Below, in pieces: positions 35,642-44,737 of a DNA stretch of 64,000 bases (its first letter is position 1; each line of letters opens with the position of its first letter). The notes beneath the pieces are model-generated. The model had not been told where the DNA came from, ran no database searches, and saw only the letters and a list, made by a program, of their open reading frames with translations. The stretch is from Sphingomonas yantingensis (lineage in GTDB: Bacteria > Pseudomonadota > Alphaproteobacteria > Sphingomonadales > Sphingomonadaceae). The position numbers and the translations under genes are program-made. The stretch lies in assembly GCF_014199325.1 (NCBI RefSeq), contig NZ_JACIJJ010000004.1, positions 310,001 to 374,000 on the forward strand, read 5' to 3'.

Positions 35642-36330
35642 CAGTGAAGTAGTGCCCAGATCGGCAGGTGGTCGGACGCGACACGGGCGGCGGCGCTCAT
35701 ATGGACGCCGCACTCGGTGATGGTGAGGCCGGGGCTCACCATGATCCGGTCGAGCCGGCCGATCGGTCGGCGCGCATGGAAGCTTGGCCCCGTTTCAGCG
35801 ATTGCATGGCTGCGCCCGAAATCCTGAAGGCATCCGGCGGTCGGCCGCCATTCGTTGAGGTCGCCCATCATCACGCTCGGCAGCTTATGCTGTGCAGCAT
35901 CGAGGTGGTCGAGCACCGCCTTCGCCTGTTTCCGTCGCCACAGGCCCGACAGGTCTAGATGCATTCCGACCACGCGCAACTTGTGCTTGCCGATGCGCAG
36001 GTCGGCGCGCACCGCGCCGCGCGGTTCGAGCGCCGGCAGGACGATCGGCTGCGCGTCGAGGATCTCGGCGGATTTGCGCACGAGCAGGACGTTGCCGTGC
36101 CAGCCCATGCTGGCGGCACGGACGGCGACGGGCACCGCCTGATAATCGCTGTGCTCGGCGAGTAGATGCGGGGTCAGCACCGCGGCGCGCGTGCCGAACC
36201 GGCGGTCGGCCTCCTGCAAAGCGACGATATCGGCGTCGATCTCGCGCAGCACCTCGAGGATGCGGTCCGGGCTGCGGCGGCGGTCGGTGCCGATGCCCTT
36301 TCGCATGTTGTAGCTGGCGACCTTCAGCAT
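35641..36330 (-). CDS. Endonuclease/exonuclease/phosphatase family protein
   Basis: The 229-residue EEP-fold enzyme has SYNMRKGIG at the start, ALQEADRRFG (metal-binding Glu), the H-x-D type GMHLDLSGL, GDLNEW, and the final SDHLPIW with the catalytic Asp-His. Such proteins cleave phosphodiesters in DNA, lipids or sugar phosphates. The tight coupling with a patatin gene makes a phospholipid or headgroup substrate worth considering; this is inference from position. Confidence 0.85.
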   Translation of the reverse strand: MLKVASYNMRKGIGTDRRRSPDRILEVLREIDADIVALQEADRRFGTRAAVLTPHLLAEHSDYQAVPVAVRAASMGWHGNVLLVRKSAEILDAQPIVLPALEPRGAVRADLRIGKHKLRVVGMHLDLSGLWRRKQAKAVLDHLDAAQHKLPSVMMGDLNEWRPTAGCLQDFGRSHAIAETGPSFHARRPIGRLDRIMVSPGLTITECGVHMSAAARVASDHLPIWALLH

Positions 36331-36373
36331 CGTCAGGCTGAAAGCCGCCGCGGCGCCGCGGGTTCCGCCCGGC

Positions 36374-37726
36374 TCACCGATCGAGCTCGATCCGCGCGAT
36401 CAGCCCGCCCCCGTCGCGGTTCTGTAGCGTCACCCGCCCGCCCGCATCGCGCACGATCGCGCGAGTGAGCGCGAGGCCGAGGCCGATCCCGCCGGTATCG
36501 CGATTGCGCGAGCTTTCGAGGCGAACGAACGGATCGAACACCGCATCGAGCTTGTCGGGGGGCAGGCCGGGGCCGCGATCGCACACGGCGATGACGACGC
36601 GGCTCGCCTCGTTCGCGATCTGCACCTCGGCCGCGCCGGCATATTTGATTGCGTTCTCAATGAGGTTGCGCACCGCTCGCCGCATCAGGCTGGGGCGCAG
36701 GCGCATGCGGATGCGCTCTGCCTCGTCGAAGGCGACGTCGTGGTCGAGGTCGCGGAAATCCTCGACCACCGCATCGACGAGTGCCGCAAGGTCCACATCG
36801 GCCAGCGGCTCCGACGGGCGGCCGAGCCGCGCGAGCGAGAGAATGTCCTCCAGCGTCCGCGTCATCTCGTCGACGATATCGGCCATCCGCTGCCGGTCGG
36901 TGTCGTCGTCGACCGATTCGATGCGAACGCGCAGCGCCGCCAGCGGCGTACGCAGGTCGTGACCGATCGCGCCGAGCATCCGGTCCTTCTCATCCAGCAT
37001 CGCCGACACCCGCGAAGACAGCTCGTTATACGCGGCGATCAGCGCGCGCAGGTCGCCCGGCCCGCGTTCGACCATGGGCTCGGGATCACTGCCCGGCGCG
37101 AAGGCTCTCGCACGGGCGGTGAGTTCGGACAGCGGCCGCGCCACGCGCCGGCCGATCCAGAGGACGGGCAGCAGGACGACCGCGTAGAGGATCAGCGTCT
37201 GCGCGATGAGCTGCCAGACCAGCCCCTGTTCGGTCCGCGGCCACGGGCCGTTGAGGCTGAGCCAGCGGCCGCCCGGCAGCTCGACCCCTACGATCACCTC
37301 GGCCCCCAGGCTGGCGAGGCGGCGGGCGCGGTCTGGGCGCATGTCCGCGAGCCGCGGGTCGTTCGGGCGGAAACGACGGATGCCGCTGACGACGGTCCGA
37401 TAGGTGATGTTGCTGTCGGCAAGGCCGGCACGGATGCCCGCCTCGATCTCCTCGGCGTGCGGGAGCCCGGCGGGCACCGGGTTCGCCCGGACAATGCGCA
37501 GGCGCGAGCGCGGGCGCTCGAACCCGGCGATGCGGCCAGACTGATAGCGCTCGGCGGCGTCGACGACGCGCGTCACCGTGGGCACGACGATCTGCGTAAA
37601 GCGCAGTTCGCGCCGCTCGCGATAGAGGAGGGCGAAGTTGATCGCCTGCGCCACGAACAGCGCCACCGCAACGAGCAGCGCGATCTGGCCGGAGAGGCTG
37701 CGCGGCGGCCCGAGGGGAACTTTCAC
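36374..37726 (-). CDS. Two-component sensor histidine kinase
   Basis: The 450-residue kinase has one TM helix at about 11-33 (QIALLVAVALFVAQAINFAL), a periplasmic sensor region of about 130 residues, a second TM at about 165-185 (TLILYAVVLLPVLWIG), HAMP, HisKA with the phospho-His in GHDLRTPLAALR (about 250), and HATPase_c (N box NLIENAIKYA, DRGPGLP, GGIGLGLALTRAI). The start is GTG 37726, in a GTGA overlap with the response regulator stop. The periplasmic domain is not one I recognise. An EF-hand protein gene lies just upstream of the pair. Confidence 0.9.
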   Translation of the reverse strand: MKVPLGPPRSLSGQIALLVAVALFVAQAINFALLYRERRELRFTQIVVPTVTRVVDAAERYQSGRIAGFERPRSRLRIVRANPVPAGLPHAEEIEAGIRAGLADSNITYRTVVSGIRRFRPNDPRLADMRPDRARRLASLGAEVIVGVELPGGRWLSLNGPWPRTEQGLVWQLIAQTLILYAVVLLPVLWIGRRVARPLSELTARARAFAPGSDPEPMVERGPGDLRALIAAYNELSSRVSAMLDEKDRMLGAIGHDLRTPLAALRVRIESVDDDTDRQRMADIVDEMTRTLEDILSLARLGRPSEPLADVDLAALVDAVVEDFRDLDHDVAFDEAERIRMRLRPSLMRRAVRNLIENAIKYAGAAEVQIANEASRVVIAVCDRGPGLPPDKLDAVFDPFVRLESSRNRDTGGIGLGLALTRAIVRDAGGRVTLQNRDGGGLIARIELDR

Positions 37727-38442
37727 AGGCGGGTGACTTCGGCCGCCAGCGTGTAGCCGCCGCCCCACACAGTCTTGATAATCGCAGGGTTCTTTGCATC
37801 CGCCTCGATCTTCTTGCGCAGCCGGCTGACCTGATTGTCGATCGCGCGGTCGAAGGCAGCGGCTTCGCGCCCCTGTGTCAGGTCGAGCAGCTGGTCCCGC
37901 GTCAGCACCTGTCGCGGGCGCGTGACGAGCGCGAGAAGCAGATTGTATTCGCCGGTCGACAGCGGCACCTCCACCCCCTCGCGGTCGACCAGCGTGCGCT
38001 CGCCGGTCTTGAGAACCCAGCCCGAAAAGGCATAGGCGCCAGCCTCCGGCGCATGCTGCCGCACCGAGCCGGAAGCAACACGGCGCAGGATCACCTTGAT
38101 CCGGGCGAGCAGCTCGCGCGGGGAAAACGGCTTCACCACGTAATCGTCGGCGCCCATCTCAAGGCCGACGATCCGGTCAGTCTCCTCGCTGCGCGCGGTC
38201 AGCAGGATGACCGGCGTCTCACTCGTCTCGCGGATGTGGCGACAGAGGCTGAGGCCGTCCTCGCCCGGCATCATGATATCGAGAATGGTAAGGTCGATCG
38301 CATAGGCCGCCAGCCGCGCACGCGCACCCTCCGCATCGCCCGCCTGCGTCACGCGAAAGCCCTGCTTGGTCAGGTACTGTGCGAGCGGTTCGCGGATCGA
38401 GCGTTCGTCGTCGACGAGGAGGAGGTGCGGAATCTCGGCCAT
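37723..38442 (-). CDS. OmpR/PhoB-type response regulator
   Basis: The 239-residue regulator has a receiver domain with DDE (about residues 11-13), phospho-acceptor Asp in LTILDIMMPGEDG (about 53), Thr in LLTARS and Lys in VVKPFSPREL, followed by a winged-helix DNA-binding domain (LVDREGVEVPLSTGEYNLL ... RAIDNQVSRLRKKIE ... VWGGGYTLA). Its stop overlaps the kinase start. I used ATG 38442; an in-frame TTG two codons earlier is less likely. Targets are unknown; repeated TGTCGC sites upstream of the nearby EF-hand gene are candidates. Confidence 0.93.
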   Translation of the reverse strand: MAEIPHLLLVDDERSIREPLAQYLTKQGFRVTQAGDAEGARARLAAYAIDLTILDIMMPGEDGLSLCRHIRETSETPVILLTARSEETDRIVGLEMGADDYVVKPFSPRELLARIKVILRRVASGSVRQHAPEAGAYAFSGWVLKTGERTLVDREGVEVPLSTGEYNLLLALVTRPRQVLTRDQLLDLTQGREAAAFDRAIDNQVSRLRKKIEADAKNPAIIKTVWGGGYTLAAEVTRL

Positions 38443-38538
38443 GTGCAAACCTTGGCAGGCGGCGGGGCGCCCTGACTAGCGAAAAGGTTGCGCCGGGCGA
38501 GCGTCGGGGAGGAGGCTCGCCCGCCCGGCGCGCCGGCG

Positions 38539-39117
38539 TCAGGCGCCGGTAGCGGGTGGGGTCATGCCGGGGCCGCCGCGATGACCGCGCCGGGCCTGCA
38601 TTTCGACGGCGTCGATGCGGCCGTCGGCGTTGGTGTCCATCTTCTGGAAGCGCTGCTGCGCGCCCGCGACGAACTCGGCCTGGCTGATCGCGCCGTCGCG
38701 ATCGGTGTCGAGCCGGGCGAGCATCCGCTCGCCGCCGCCGCGTCCACCGCGCTTGCCCCATTTGCCCTGGCGCTCGCCGGGCTCGATCGTGCCGTCACGA
38801 TCGGTGTCCGCCCGGGCGAAGCGATCGGCGGCGGCGGCGCGGAACTCGGCCTGGCTGATCGCGCCGTTCTTGTCGGTGTCGAAGCGGCCGATCATCCGGG
38901 CGGCGCGCGGCCCCTTGAGTTCGTCGGCGCTCAATTGGCCGTCGCGGTTCGCATCCAGCTTGGCGAAGCGCTGATCGGCGCGCGCCATCGCCTCGGCCTG
39001 CGTCGTGGGCGGGGCGGGGCGCTGGTTCATGTCCTGCGCGGCATAGGCCACACCGGCAAAGGCGGCGCCGCCGAGTGCGGTGGCGGCAATCCATCGGGGA
39101 AGGGTCCTGGCGTTCAT
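38539..39117 (-). CDS. Secreted EF-hand calcium-binding protein
   Basis: The 192-residue protein has a signal peptide (WIAATALGGAAFAGVAYA) and five EF-hand loops: DANRDGQLSADE, DTDKNGAISQAE, DTDRDGTIEPGE, DTDRDGAISQAE and DTNADGRIDAVE, each with Asp or Asn ligands at positions 1, 3 and 5 and Glu at 12. A basic Gly-rich linker lies between the third and fourth loops. It is likely a periplasmic Ca2+ binder. I chose ATG 39117 for its AGGA at 8 bases; 39123 is possible. It precedes a response regulator-kinase pair by about 100 bp on the same strand. Confidence 0.88.
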   Translation of the reverse strand: MNARTLPRWIAATALGGAAFAGVAYAAQDMNQRPAPPTTQAEAMARADQRFAKLDANRDGQLSADELKGPRAARMIGRFDTDKNGAISQAEFRAAAADRFARADTDRDGTIEPGERQGKWGKRGGRGGGERMLARLDTDRDGAISQAEFVAGAQQRFQKMDTNADGRIDAVEMQARRGHRGGPGMTPPATGA

Positions 39118-39183
39118 CGTCATCGTCCTGTCTGGGCGACGGGGTTCATTCCCGACGTCGTGGGTCACGTTATGGCGGGCGCC

Positions 39184-39232
39184 TGTCGCGCCGATATGTC
39201 GCCCGGCCGTAGGGTTTGTCGCGAGATGTCGC
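39184..39232. promoter_or_regulatory. Repeated TGTCGC sites in a divergent intergenic region
   Basis: The spacer 39118-39421 between the EF-hand gene and the TonB receptor gene holds no gene. Four copies of TGTCGC lie on the plus strand at 39184, 39197, 39217 and 39227. The last two, in tTTGTCGCgA and gATGTCGCaG, are 10 bp apart, the one-turn spacing of direct half-sites bound by OmpR-family regulators. The nearby OmpR-type regulator is the obvious candidate, but the motif is common by chance at this GC content. I see nothing else definite in the spacer. Confidence 0.3.
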
Positions 39233-39421
39233 AGTGCAAGGTTTCAAATCGCTACGTTTCGGAAGGCGGGTATGCTCCTTTCGAGTGATGGCATGGACGC
39301 AACACTGTCCGGAAATCCCCTTGATGACGGTGCAGATAGCGCTTGACGTACGAGGCGTCGCATCGCTTATTCGAGCAATGGGTACGCACAGGTTCAGATG
39401 TGCGGTCCGGGAGGAGAGGAT

Positions 39422-42217
39422 ATGACCAAGCCGCAGTTGATGACCGCGTGCGGGCTTGCCGCGCTGACGCTCGCATGGGGATCGCCCGCCTTCGCACAGA
39501 CGGCCGCGACCGACCCCGCCGCGCAGCCGGCAAGCCCCACCGAACAGGCATCGACCGAGCAGTCGAGCGACGATGCCGCCGCCGACATCATCGTGACGGC
39601 GCAGGGCCGCGCGCAGATCCTGACCGACGTGCCCGTCGCCGTATCCGCGGTATCGGCGGAGGCGCTGCAGCTTTCGGGCGCGACGGACATTCGTGCGCTC
39701 AATCAGCTCGCACCGTCGCTGCTCGTCAGCTCGACGGGCTCGGAAGCGAACGGGTCGGCGCGTATCCGCGGCATCGGTACGGTCGGCGACAATCCCGGCC
39801 TCGAAAGCTCGGTCGCGGTGTTCATCGACGGCGTCTATCGCTCGCGCTCTGGCATCGGCCTCAACGAGCTGGGCGAGATCGACCGGATCGAGGTGCTGCG
39901 CGGGCCACAGGGGACGCTGTTCGGCCGCAACGCGTCGGCGGGCATCATCAACATCGTCTCGAAACAGCCGACCTTCGACGGCATCCACGGCATGGCCGAG
40001 GCGACGTACGGCAATTACGACTTCTGGCGGCTTCAGGGCGCGCTGAACCTGCCGCTCGGCGAGACGCTCGCGGCGCGGGTCGACGGCGTCTATGTGAAGC
40101 GCGACGGCTTCTACAACGACGTCGCCAACAACATCGACGTCAACAACCGCGACCGCTGGTTCGTCCGCGGCCAGCTGAAGTTCGAGCCGACGAGCGATTT
40201 CAGCGTCCGCATCATCGGCGACTATACCAAGCGCGACGAGCGGTGCTGCGGCGCGACTTATGTCGACCGCTCGGTCACGCCATCGGTCGGCAACCTCAAC
40301 AACCCCGCGACGCCGCTGACGACGGGGCTGGCCAACGGTAACAACATCATCAACGTCCTGCGCGACCTCGGCCAGCCGCTGGCGTCGTTCAATCCGGGTT
40401 ACGACCGGACGATCTATTCGACGCCGGGCCGCAGCTTTGCCGGCAAGACGACCGACAAGGGCATTTCGGGCCAGATCGACTATGATTTTGGCGCTGCGAA
40501 GCTGACTTCGATCACCGCCTATCGCGACTACAAGTCGGACCAGGGGTCGGACACGGACTATTCGACGATCGACATTCTTTACCGCGCGGCGGACGGCAAT
40601 TCCTATCGCCAGTTCCAGACGTTCAGCCAGGAACTGCGGCTTCAGGGCGAGGCGTTCGGCGGCAAGCTCGACTGGCTGGTCGGCGGCTATTACGCCAACG
40701 AAGACCTGACGGTGAACGACAATCTGCGCTTCGGGAACCAGTATGGCCGGTTCGCGACCTGCCGCATCATTTCGGGCAGTGCGCTGGCGTCGCTCTACTC
40801 GCCGACCAACGCATCGTGCATCAGCCCCACGGGCCGCGCGGTGCTCAACGGGCAGGTGCCGGGCGTCGCCTCGCCGTTGGGCGCGGCGGGGCCGCTCGTC
40901 GTCGCCGCGCTCGACCGTCTGAACGGCATCAACGACCGCGGCACGGTGCGCGATCATTTCGAGCAGAACAGCCGCAACTATGCGTTCTTCACGCACAACA
41001 TCATCCATCTGGCCGACACGCTCGATCTGACGCTCGGCCTTCGCTACACCAACGAGCGCAAGCGGCTGGATGCCAGCTTCCAGAACGACAACACCGCGTG
41101 CGTCCAGAACCAGCAGGCGCTGGGCAGCTTCCTCGCCAACCCCGCGCTTGCCGCGGTGGCGGGCGGCATCATCGGCCTGTCGTGCCAGGGTAACTCGACC
41201 GCAGAAATCAACAATGCGACGCTCAGCGACGAGCGCAAGGAAGACGAGTTCACCGGCACCGCGATCGTGTCGTGGAAGCCGACGGACGACGTGCTCCTCT
41301 ACGGCAGCTATTCGCGCGGCTACAAGGCGGGCGGCTTTAACCTGGACAAGTCGGCGCTGAAGAATCCGCTTCAGAGCTTCGCGCAATTGGGCGGTGTGCA
41401 GGCGCTGTCGCGCAACCTCCAGTTCGACCCCGAGATCGTGAACGCGTACGAAGTCGGTGCCAAGCTGTCGGTCCGCAACTTCACGCTGACTGCTGCGGCA
41501 TTCCGGCAGGAGTTCAAGAATTTCCAGCTCAACACCTTCAACGGCGCGGTCTTCCTCGTCGCGACCGTCAACTCGTGCGACACGGACCTGGGCGGCGGGG
41601 ATCGCGATCTGAGCGCGGCGACTGGGGCGTGCGCGCCCGACGACGTGAAGTACGGCGTCGTCTCTCAGGGCGTCGAGCTAGAGGCGAGCGTGCGTCCAAT
41701 TCGCGACGTCAACATCAACCTCGGCATGACGTACGCCGACACGCACTACCGCGAGAACCTGGTCGGCAGCGCCAACGGCATCCCGCTCGACCCGGCGCTG
41801 CGCGTCCTGCCCGGCAAACAATTGTCGAACGCGCCGGAAATCGTCGCGACGGCCAGCGCGTCGTGGACGCCGGAGCTCGGCAGCTCGGGGCTACAGGCGC
41901 TGTTCTACGTCGATACACGCGTGACCGACGACTATAACACCGGCTCCGACCTGTTCCCGCAAAAGGCGCAGGACAGCTTCGTCCTCGTCAACGCGCGCGT
42001 CGGCATCCGAGGCCGTGACGAACTATGGGCGCTGGAGCTCTGGGCGCAGAACCTGACCAATACCCAGTATACGCAGGTCGCGTTCAACTCGCCGTTCCAG
42101 GCGGGTGCGACCAGCGCGCCGTTCGTCGACCCGTCCTTCCCGGGCGGCCGCCAGATCTTCTCGCAATATCTGGCCGAGCCGCGCACCTATGGCGTGACGC
42201 TGCGTACCCGCTTCTGA
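39422..42217 (+). CDS. Large TonB-dependent receptor
   Basis: The 931-residue outer-membrane receptor has a signal peptide (LAALTLAWGSPAFAQ), a TonB box DIIVTAQGRAQ (about residues 56-66), a plug domain (LTDVPVAVSAVSAEALQLSG ... RIRGIGTVGDN ... IDRIEVLRGPQGTLFGRNAS), and a long barrel ending in YGVTLRTRF with C-terminal Phe. The style (dVPVAVSAvsaeaL) is that of the numerous sphingomonad and Caulobacter receptors for plant-derived or aromatic compounds rather than classical siderophore receptors. GGAGGAGAGG precedes the ATG. The ligand is not known, and downstream catabolic genes are convergent, not cotranscribed. Confidence 0.9.
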   Translation: MTKPQLMTACGLAALTLAWGSPAFAQTAATDPAAQPASPTEQASTEQSSDDAAADIIVTAQGRAQILTDVPVAVSAVSAEALQLSGATDIRALNQLAPSLLVSSTGSEANGSARIRGIGTVGDNPGLESSVAVFIDGVYRSRSGIGLNELGEIDRIEVLRGPQGTLFGRNASAGIINIVSKQPTFDGIHGMAEATYGNYDFWRLQGALNLPLGETLAARVDGVYVKRDGFYNDVANNIDVNNRDRWFVRGQLKFEPTSDFSVRIIGDYTKRDERCCGATYVDRSVTPSVGNLNNPATPLTTGLANGNNIINVLRDLGQPLASFNPGYDRTIYSTPGRSFAGKTTDKGISGQIDYDFGAAKLTSITAYRDYKSDQGSDTDYSTIDILYRAADGNSYRQFQTFSQELRLQGEAFGGKLDWLVGGYYANEDLTVNDNLRFGNQYGRFATCRIISGSALASLYSPTNASCISPTGRAVLNGQVPGVASPLGAAGPLVVAALDRLNGINDRGTVRDHFEQNSRNYAFFTHNIIHLADTLDLTLGLRYTNERKRLDASFQNDNTACVQNQQALGSFLANPALAAVAGGIIGLSCQGNSTAEINNATLSDERKEDEFTGTAIVSWKPTDDVLLYGSYSRGYKAGGFNLDKSALKNPLQSFAQLGGVQALSRNLQFDPEIVNAYEVGAKLSVRNFTLTAAAFRQEFKNFQLNTFNGAVFLVATVNSCDTDLGGGDRDLSAATGACAPDDVKYGVVSQGVELEASVRPIRDVNINLGMTYADTHYRENLVGSANGIPLDPALRVLPGKQLSNAPEIVATASASWTPELGSSGLQALFYVDTRVTDDYNTGSDLFPQKAQDSFVLVNARVGIRGRDELWALELWAQNLTNTQYTQVAFNSPFQAGATSAPFVDPSFPGGRQIFSQYLAEPRTYGVTLRTRF

Positions 42218-42228
42218 TGGGGAGAGGG

Positions 42229-42260
42229 GGGGCGGGGGCTTTCGGGCCTCCGCCCCTTTT
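42229..42260 (+). terminator. Rho-independent terminator of the TonB receptor gene
   Basis: An 11-bp stem with one mismatch (GGGGCGGGGGC with GCCTCCGCCCC), a 6-base loop and four T residues. It ends one base before the stop codon of the convergent alcohol dehydrogenase gene. Confidence 0.8.
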
Positions 42261-43346
42261 CTATTCGAAGACGACAACCGACCGCACGCTGTCGCCGGCG
42301 CGCAGCTTGTCGAAGGCGGCATTGATGTCGGTCAGGGCGATCCGCTCGGCCACCATCGTGTCGAGGTCGAGCAGCCCGTCGAGATACATCCGCACCAGGC
42401 GCGGCAGGTCGATTGGGAAGCGGGTGGAGCCGAGTAGCGAGCCCTGCAATTTCTTGCCCGTCAGGAACGAGGGGCCGGGTAGCGACACCGAGTGACCCGG
42501 CGCGATCATGCCGAGGATCGTCGCGGTCCCGCCGCGTTTCAGGAGTGCCCAAGCGAGTTCGGCCGTCGCCTGCCGCCCGACCGCCTCGATCGCGTAATCG
42601 ACCCCGCCGCCGGTCAGCGCCATCAGCTCGCGCGCGGTATCGTCCGGGGCAAAGGCGTGGGTGGCGCCCATCTTGAGCGCAAGGTCGCGCTTGTCGGCGA
42701 CCGGGTCGATCGCGGCGATCACGCCGGCGCCTGCGATCCGCGCGGCGTTGATCGCGGCCAGCCCGATGCCGCCCGCGCCGATCACCGCAACGCTCTCGCC
42801 GGGCTTCACCTTGCTGTCGTTGAACACCGCCCCCGCGCCGGTGATGACTGCGCAGCCGAGCAGCGCGGCGCGATCGAGCGGCATCGCCTTGTCGATCGCG
42901 ACACACGCATTCTCGTGCACCAGCATCGCGCCGGCGAAACCCGAGAGGTTCAAGAACGGTGTCAGCGGCGTGCCGTCCTCAAGACTGAGGCGCGGCGGCG
43001 CATCCTTCGGCCGCCGCGTTGCGGGACTGACGCACAGCGACGGGCGGCCGCTGGCGCAGAACTCGCACGCGCCGCAAAAGACGGTGAAGAAGGTGACGAC
43101 ATGATCGCCCGGCTTCACACTTACCACGCCGTCGCCAACGGCCAGCACGACGCCCGCTGCCTCGTGCCCCGGCACCATCGGCATAGGGTGGGGGAAGGCG
43201 CCGTCGACGAAGTGCAGGTCCGACCGGCACACCCCGCATGCGGCGGTGCGGATCAGCACTTCGCGCGGACCCGGCGCGTCGACCTCGATCGTCTCAATTG
43301 TCAGTGGGCTGCGGGGTTCGCGAAGGACGGCGGCCTCGACCTTCAT
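42261..43346 (-). CDS. Zinc-dependent alcohol dehydrogenase (class III-like MDR)
   Basis: The 361-residue medium-chain dehydrogenase has the catalytic zinc ligands Cys in CGVCRSDLH and His-Glu in GHEAAGVV, and the structural zinc set [15 protein letters not shown]. The NAD fold is [22 protein letters not shown]. The closest group is the AdhC-like, NAD-dependent alcohol/formaldehyde dehydrogenases of actinobacteria and sphingomonads. It starts where the acyl-CoA dehydrogenase gene stops (4-bp overlap), so both belong to one operon with an oxidation role. Confidence 0.9.
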   Translation of the reverse strand: MKVEAAVLREPRSPLTIETIEVDAPGPREVLIRTAACGVCRSDLHFVDGAFPHPMPMVPGHEAAGVVLAVGDGVVSVKPGDHVVTFFTVFCGACEFCASGRPSLCVSPATRRPKDAPPRLSLEDGTPLTPFLNLSGFAGAMLVHENACVAIDKAMPLDRAALLGCAVITGAGAVFNDSKVKPGESVAVIGAGGIGLAAINAARIAGAGVIAAIDPVADKRDLALKMGATHAFAPDDTARELMALTGGGVDYAIEAVGRQATAELAWALLKRGGTATILGMIAPGHSVSLPGPSFLTGKKLQGSLLGSTRFPIDLPRLVRMYLDGLLDLDTMVAERIALTDINAAFDKLRAGDSVRSVVVFE

Positions 43347-44581
43347 GCGCCGTACCGCCCGAACTCGGCGCGGGCGATCGCGCGGTTATGCACCTCATCC
43401 GGCCCGTCGGCGAAGCGGAGCGTGCGCAGCCCGGCCCAGGCGGCGGCGAGCGGCGTATCCTGCGACACGCCCATGCCGCCGTGCGCCTGGACCGCGTCGT
43501 CGAGCAGTTGCAGCGCCATCGTCGGGGCCTGCACCTTGATCATCGCGATCTCGAGCTGCGCGGCCTTGTTGCCCGCGCGGTCCATCATGTCGGCGGCCTT
43601 GAGGCAGAGGAGGCGCGTCATCTCGATATCGATGCGCGCGCGGGCGATCCGCTGTTCCCAGATCGAATGGTCGGCGATCCGCTTGCCGAAGGCGGTGCGC
43701 GCCATGAGGCGCTTCGCCATCAGCTCGATCGCCATCTCGGCCGTGCCGATCGTGCGCATGCAGTGGTGGATGCGCCCCGGTCCGAGCCGTCCCTGCGCGA
43801 TCTCGAACCCGCGCCCTTCGCCGAGCAGCAGGTTTTCGGCGGGCACGCGGACATTCTCCAGCACCACCTCGCCATGCCCGTGCGGCGCGTGGTCGTAGCC
43901 GTAGACGCTCAGCATCCGCTCGATCCGCACGCCCGGCGTGTCGAGAGGGACGAGGATCATCGACTGCTGCTGATGCCGCTTCGCCTCGGCATTGGTCTTG
44001 CCCATCAGAATCGCGATCTTGCAGCGCGGATCGCCTGTGCCCGACGACCACCATTTGCGGCCGTTGATGACATAATGGTCGCCGTCGCGCCGGATCGAGG
44101 TTTCGATGTTGGTCGCGTCGGACGAAGCGACCGCCGGCTCGGTCATCAAAAAGGCCGAGCGGATCTCGCCGTTCATCAGCGGGCGCAGCCAGCGCTCCTT
44201 CTGTTCCAGCGTGCCGTAGCGTTCGAACACTTCCATGTTGCCGGTGTCGGGCGCGGAGCAGTTGAACACTTCGCTCGCCCAGTGAAAGCGCCCCATTTCC
44301 TCGGCACAGAGCGCGTATTCGAGGTTGGTGAGCTGCTCCCCCTCGAACCGGAACGTCTCGTCCACGGGCTTTAGCGCGGGGGCGGGGGGCATGAACAGGT
44401 TCCAGAGGCCGGCGCCGCGCGCTCGCGGCTTCAGTTCCTCGATGACCGACGACGGCGCCCAACGGTCGCCGCGCTCGACCTCAATGTGATATTCATGGTC
44501 ACGCGGGGCGATCTCGCGGGCGATGAAATCGCGCACCCGGTCGCGGAAATGCGTCTGGCGCTCGGTCAGCGTGAAGTCCAT
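43343..44581 (-). CDS. Acyl-CoA dehydrogenase (long form, ACAD10/11-like)
   Basis: The 412-residue flavoenzyme starts [20 protein letters not shown]. It carries [19 protein letters not shown] (FAD/substrate region), [33 protein letters not shown], and [13 protein letters not shown]; the end is [15 protein letters not shown]...[10 protein letters not shown]. That set fits the ACAD10/11-like bacterial acyl-CoA dehydrogenases. GGAGGGG before ATG 44581 fixes the start. It is divergent from the fused TetR regulator and cotranscribed with the alcohol dehydrogenase. Confidence 0.92.
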   Translation of the reverse strand: MDFTLTERQTHFRDRVRDFIAREIAPRDHEYHIEVERGDRWAPSSVIEELKPRARGAGLWNLFMPPAPALKPVDETFRFEGEQLTNLEYALCAEEMGRFHWASEVFNCSAPDTGNMEVFERYGTLEQKERWLRPLMNGEIRSAFLMTEPAVASSDATNIETSIRRDGDHYVINGRKWWSSGTGDPRCKIAILMGKTNAEAKRHQQQSMILVPLDTPGVRIERMLSVYGYDHAPHGHGEVVLENVRVPAENLLLGEGRGFEIAQGRLGPGRIHHCMRTIGTAEMAIELMAKRLMARTAFGKRIADHSIWEQRIARARIDIEMTRLLCLKAADMMDRAGNKAAQLEIAMIKVQAPTMALQLLDDAVQAHGGMGVSQDTPLAAAWAGLRTLRFADGPDEVHNRAIARAEFGRYGA

Positions 44582-44703
44582 CTGGCCCCTCCGGCAATTG
44601 GCGTTTGCGATGGGGTTAGACCATACCCGATCTTCGGACAAGCCGGCCGAAGGGTGTCTCGCCGCTTCGTTAGCGAGGAGCGGCGGGCACGCGCAAAAAA
44701 CAC

Positions 44704-44720
44704 TGGTTCTTCGAAAACCA
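44704..44720. promoter_or_regulatory. Candidate operator, TGGTT-N7-AACCA
   Basis: A 17-bp inverted repeat (TGGTTcttcgaaAACCA) stands 17 bp before the start of the TetR-type regulator gene, in the 156-bp spacer shared with the divergent acyl-CoA dehydrogenase gene. Position and symmetry suit autoregulation and control of both transcripts. Confidence 0.5.
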
Positions 44721-44737
44721 TTCGCTAATCTCGGGCC

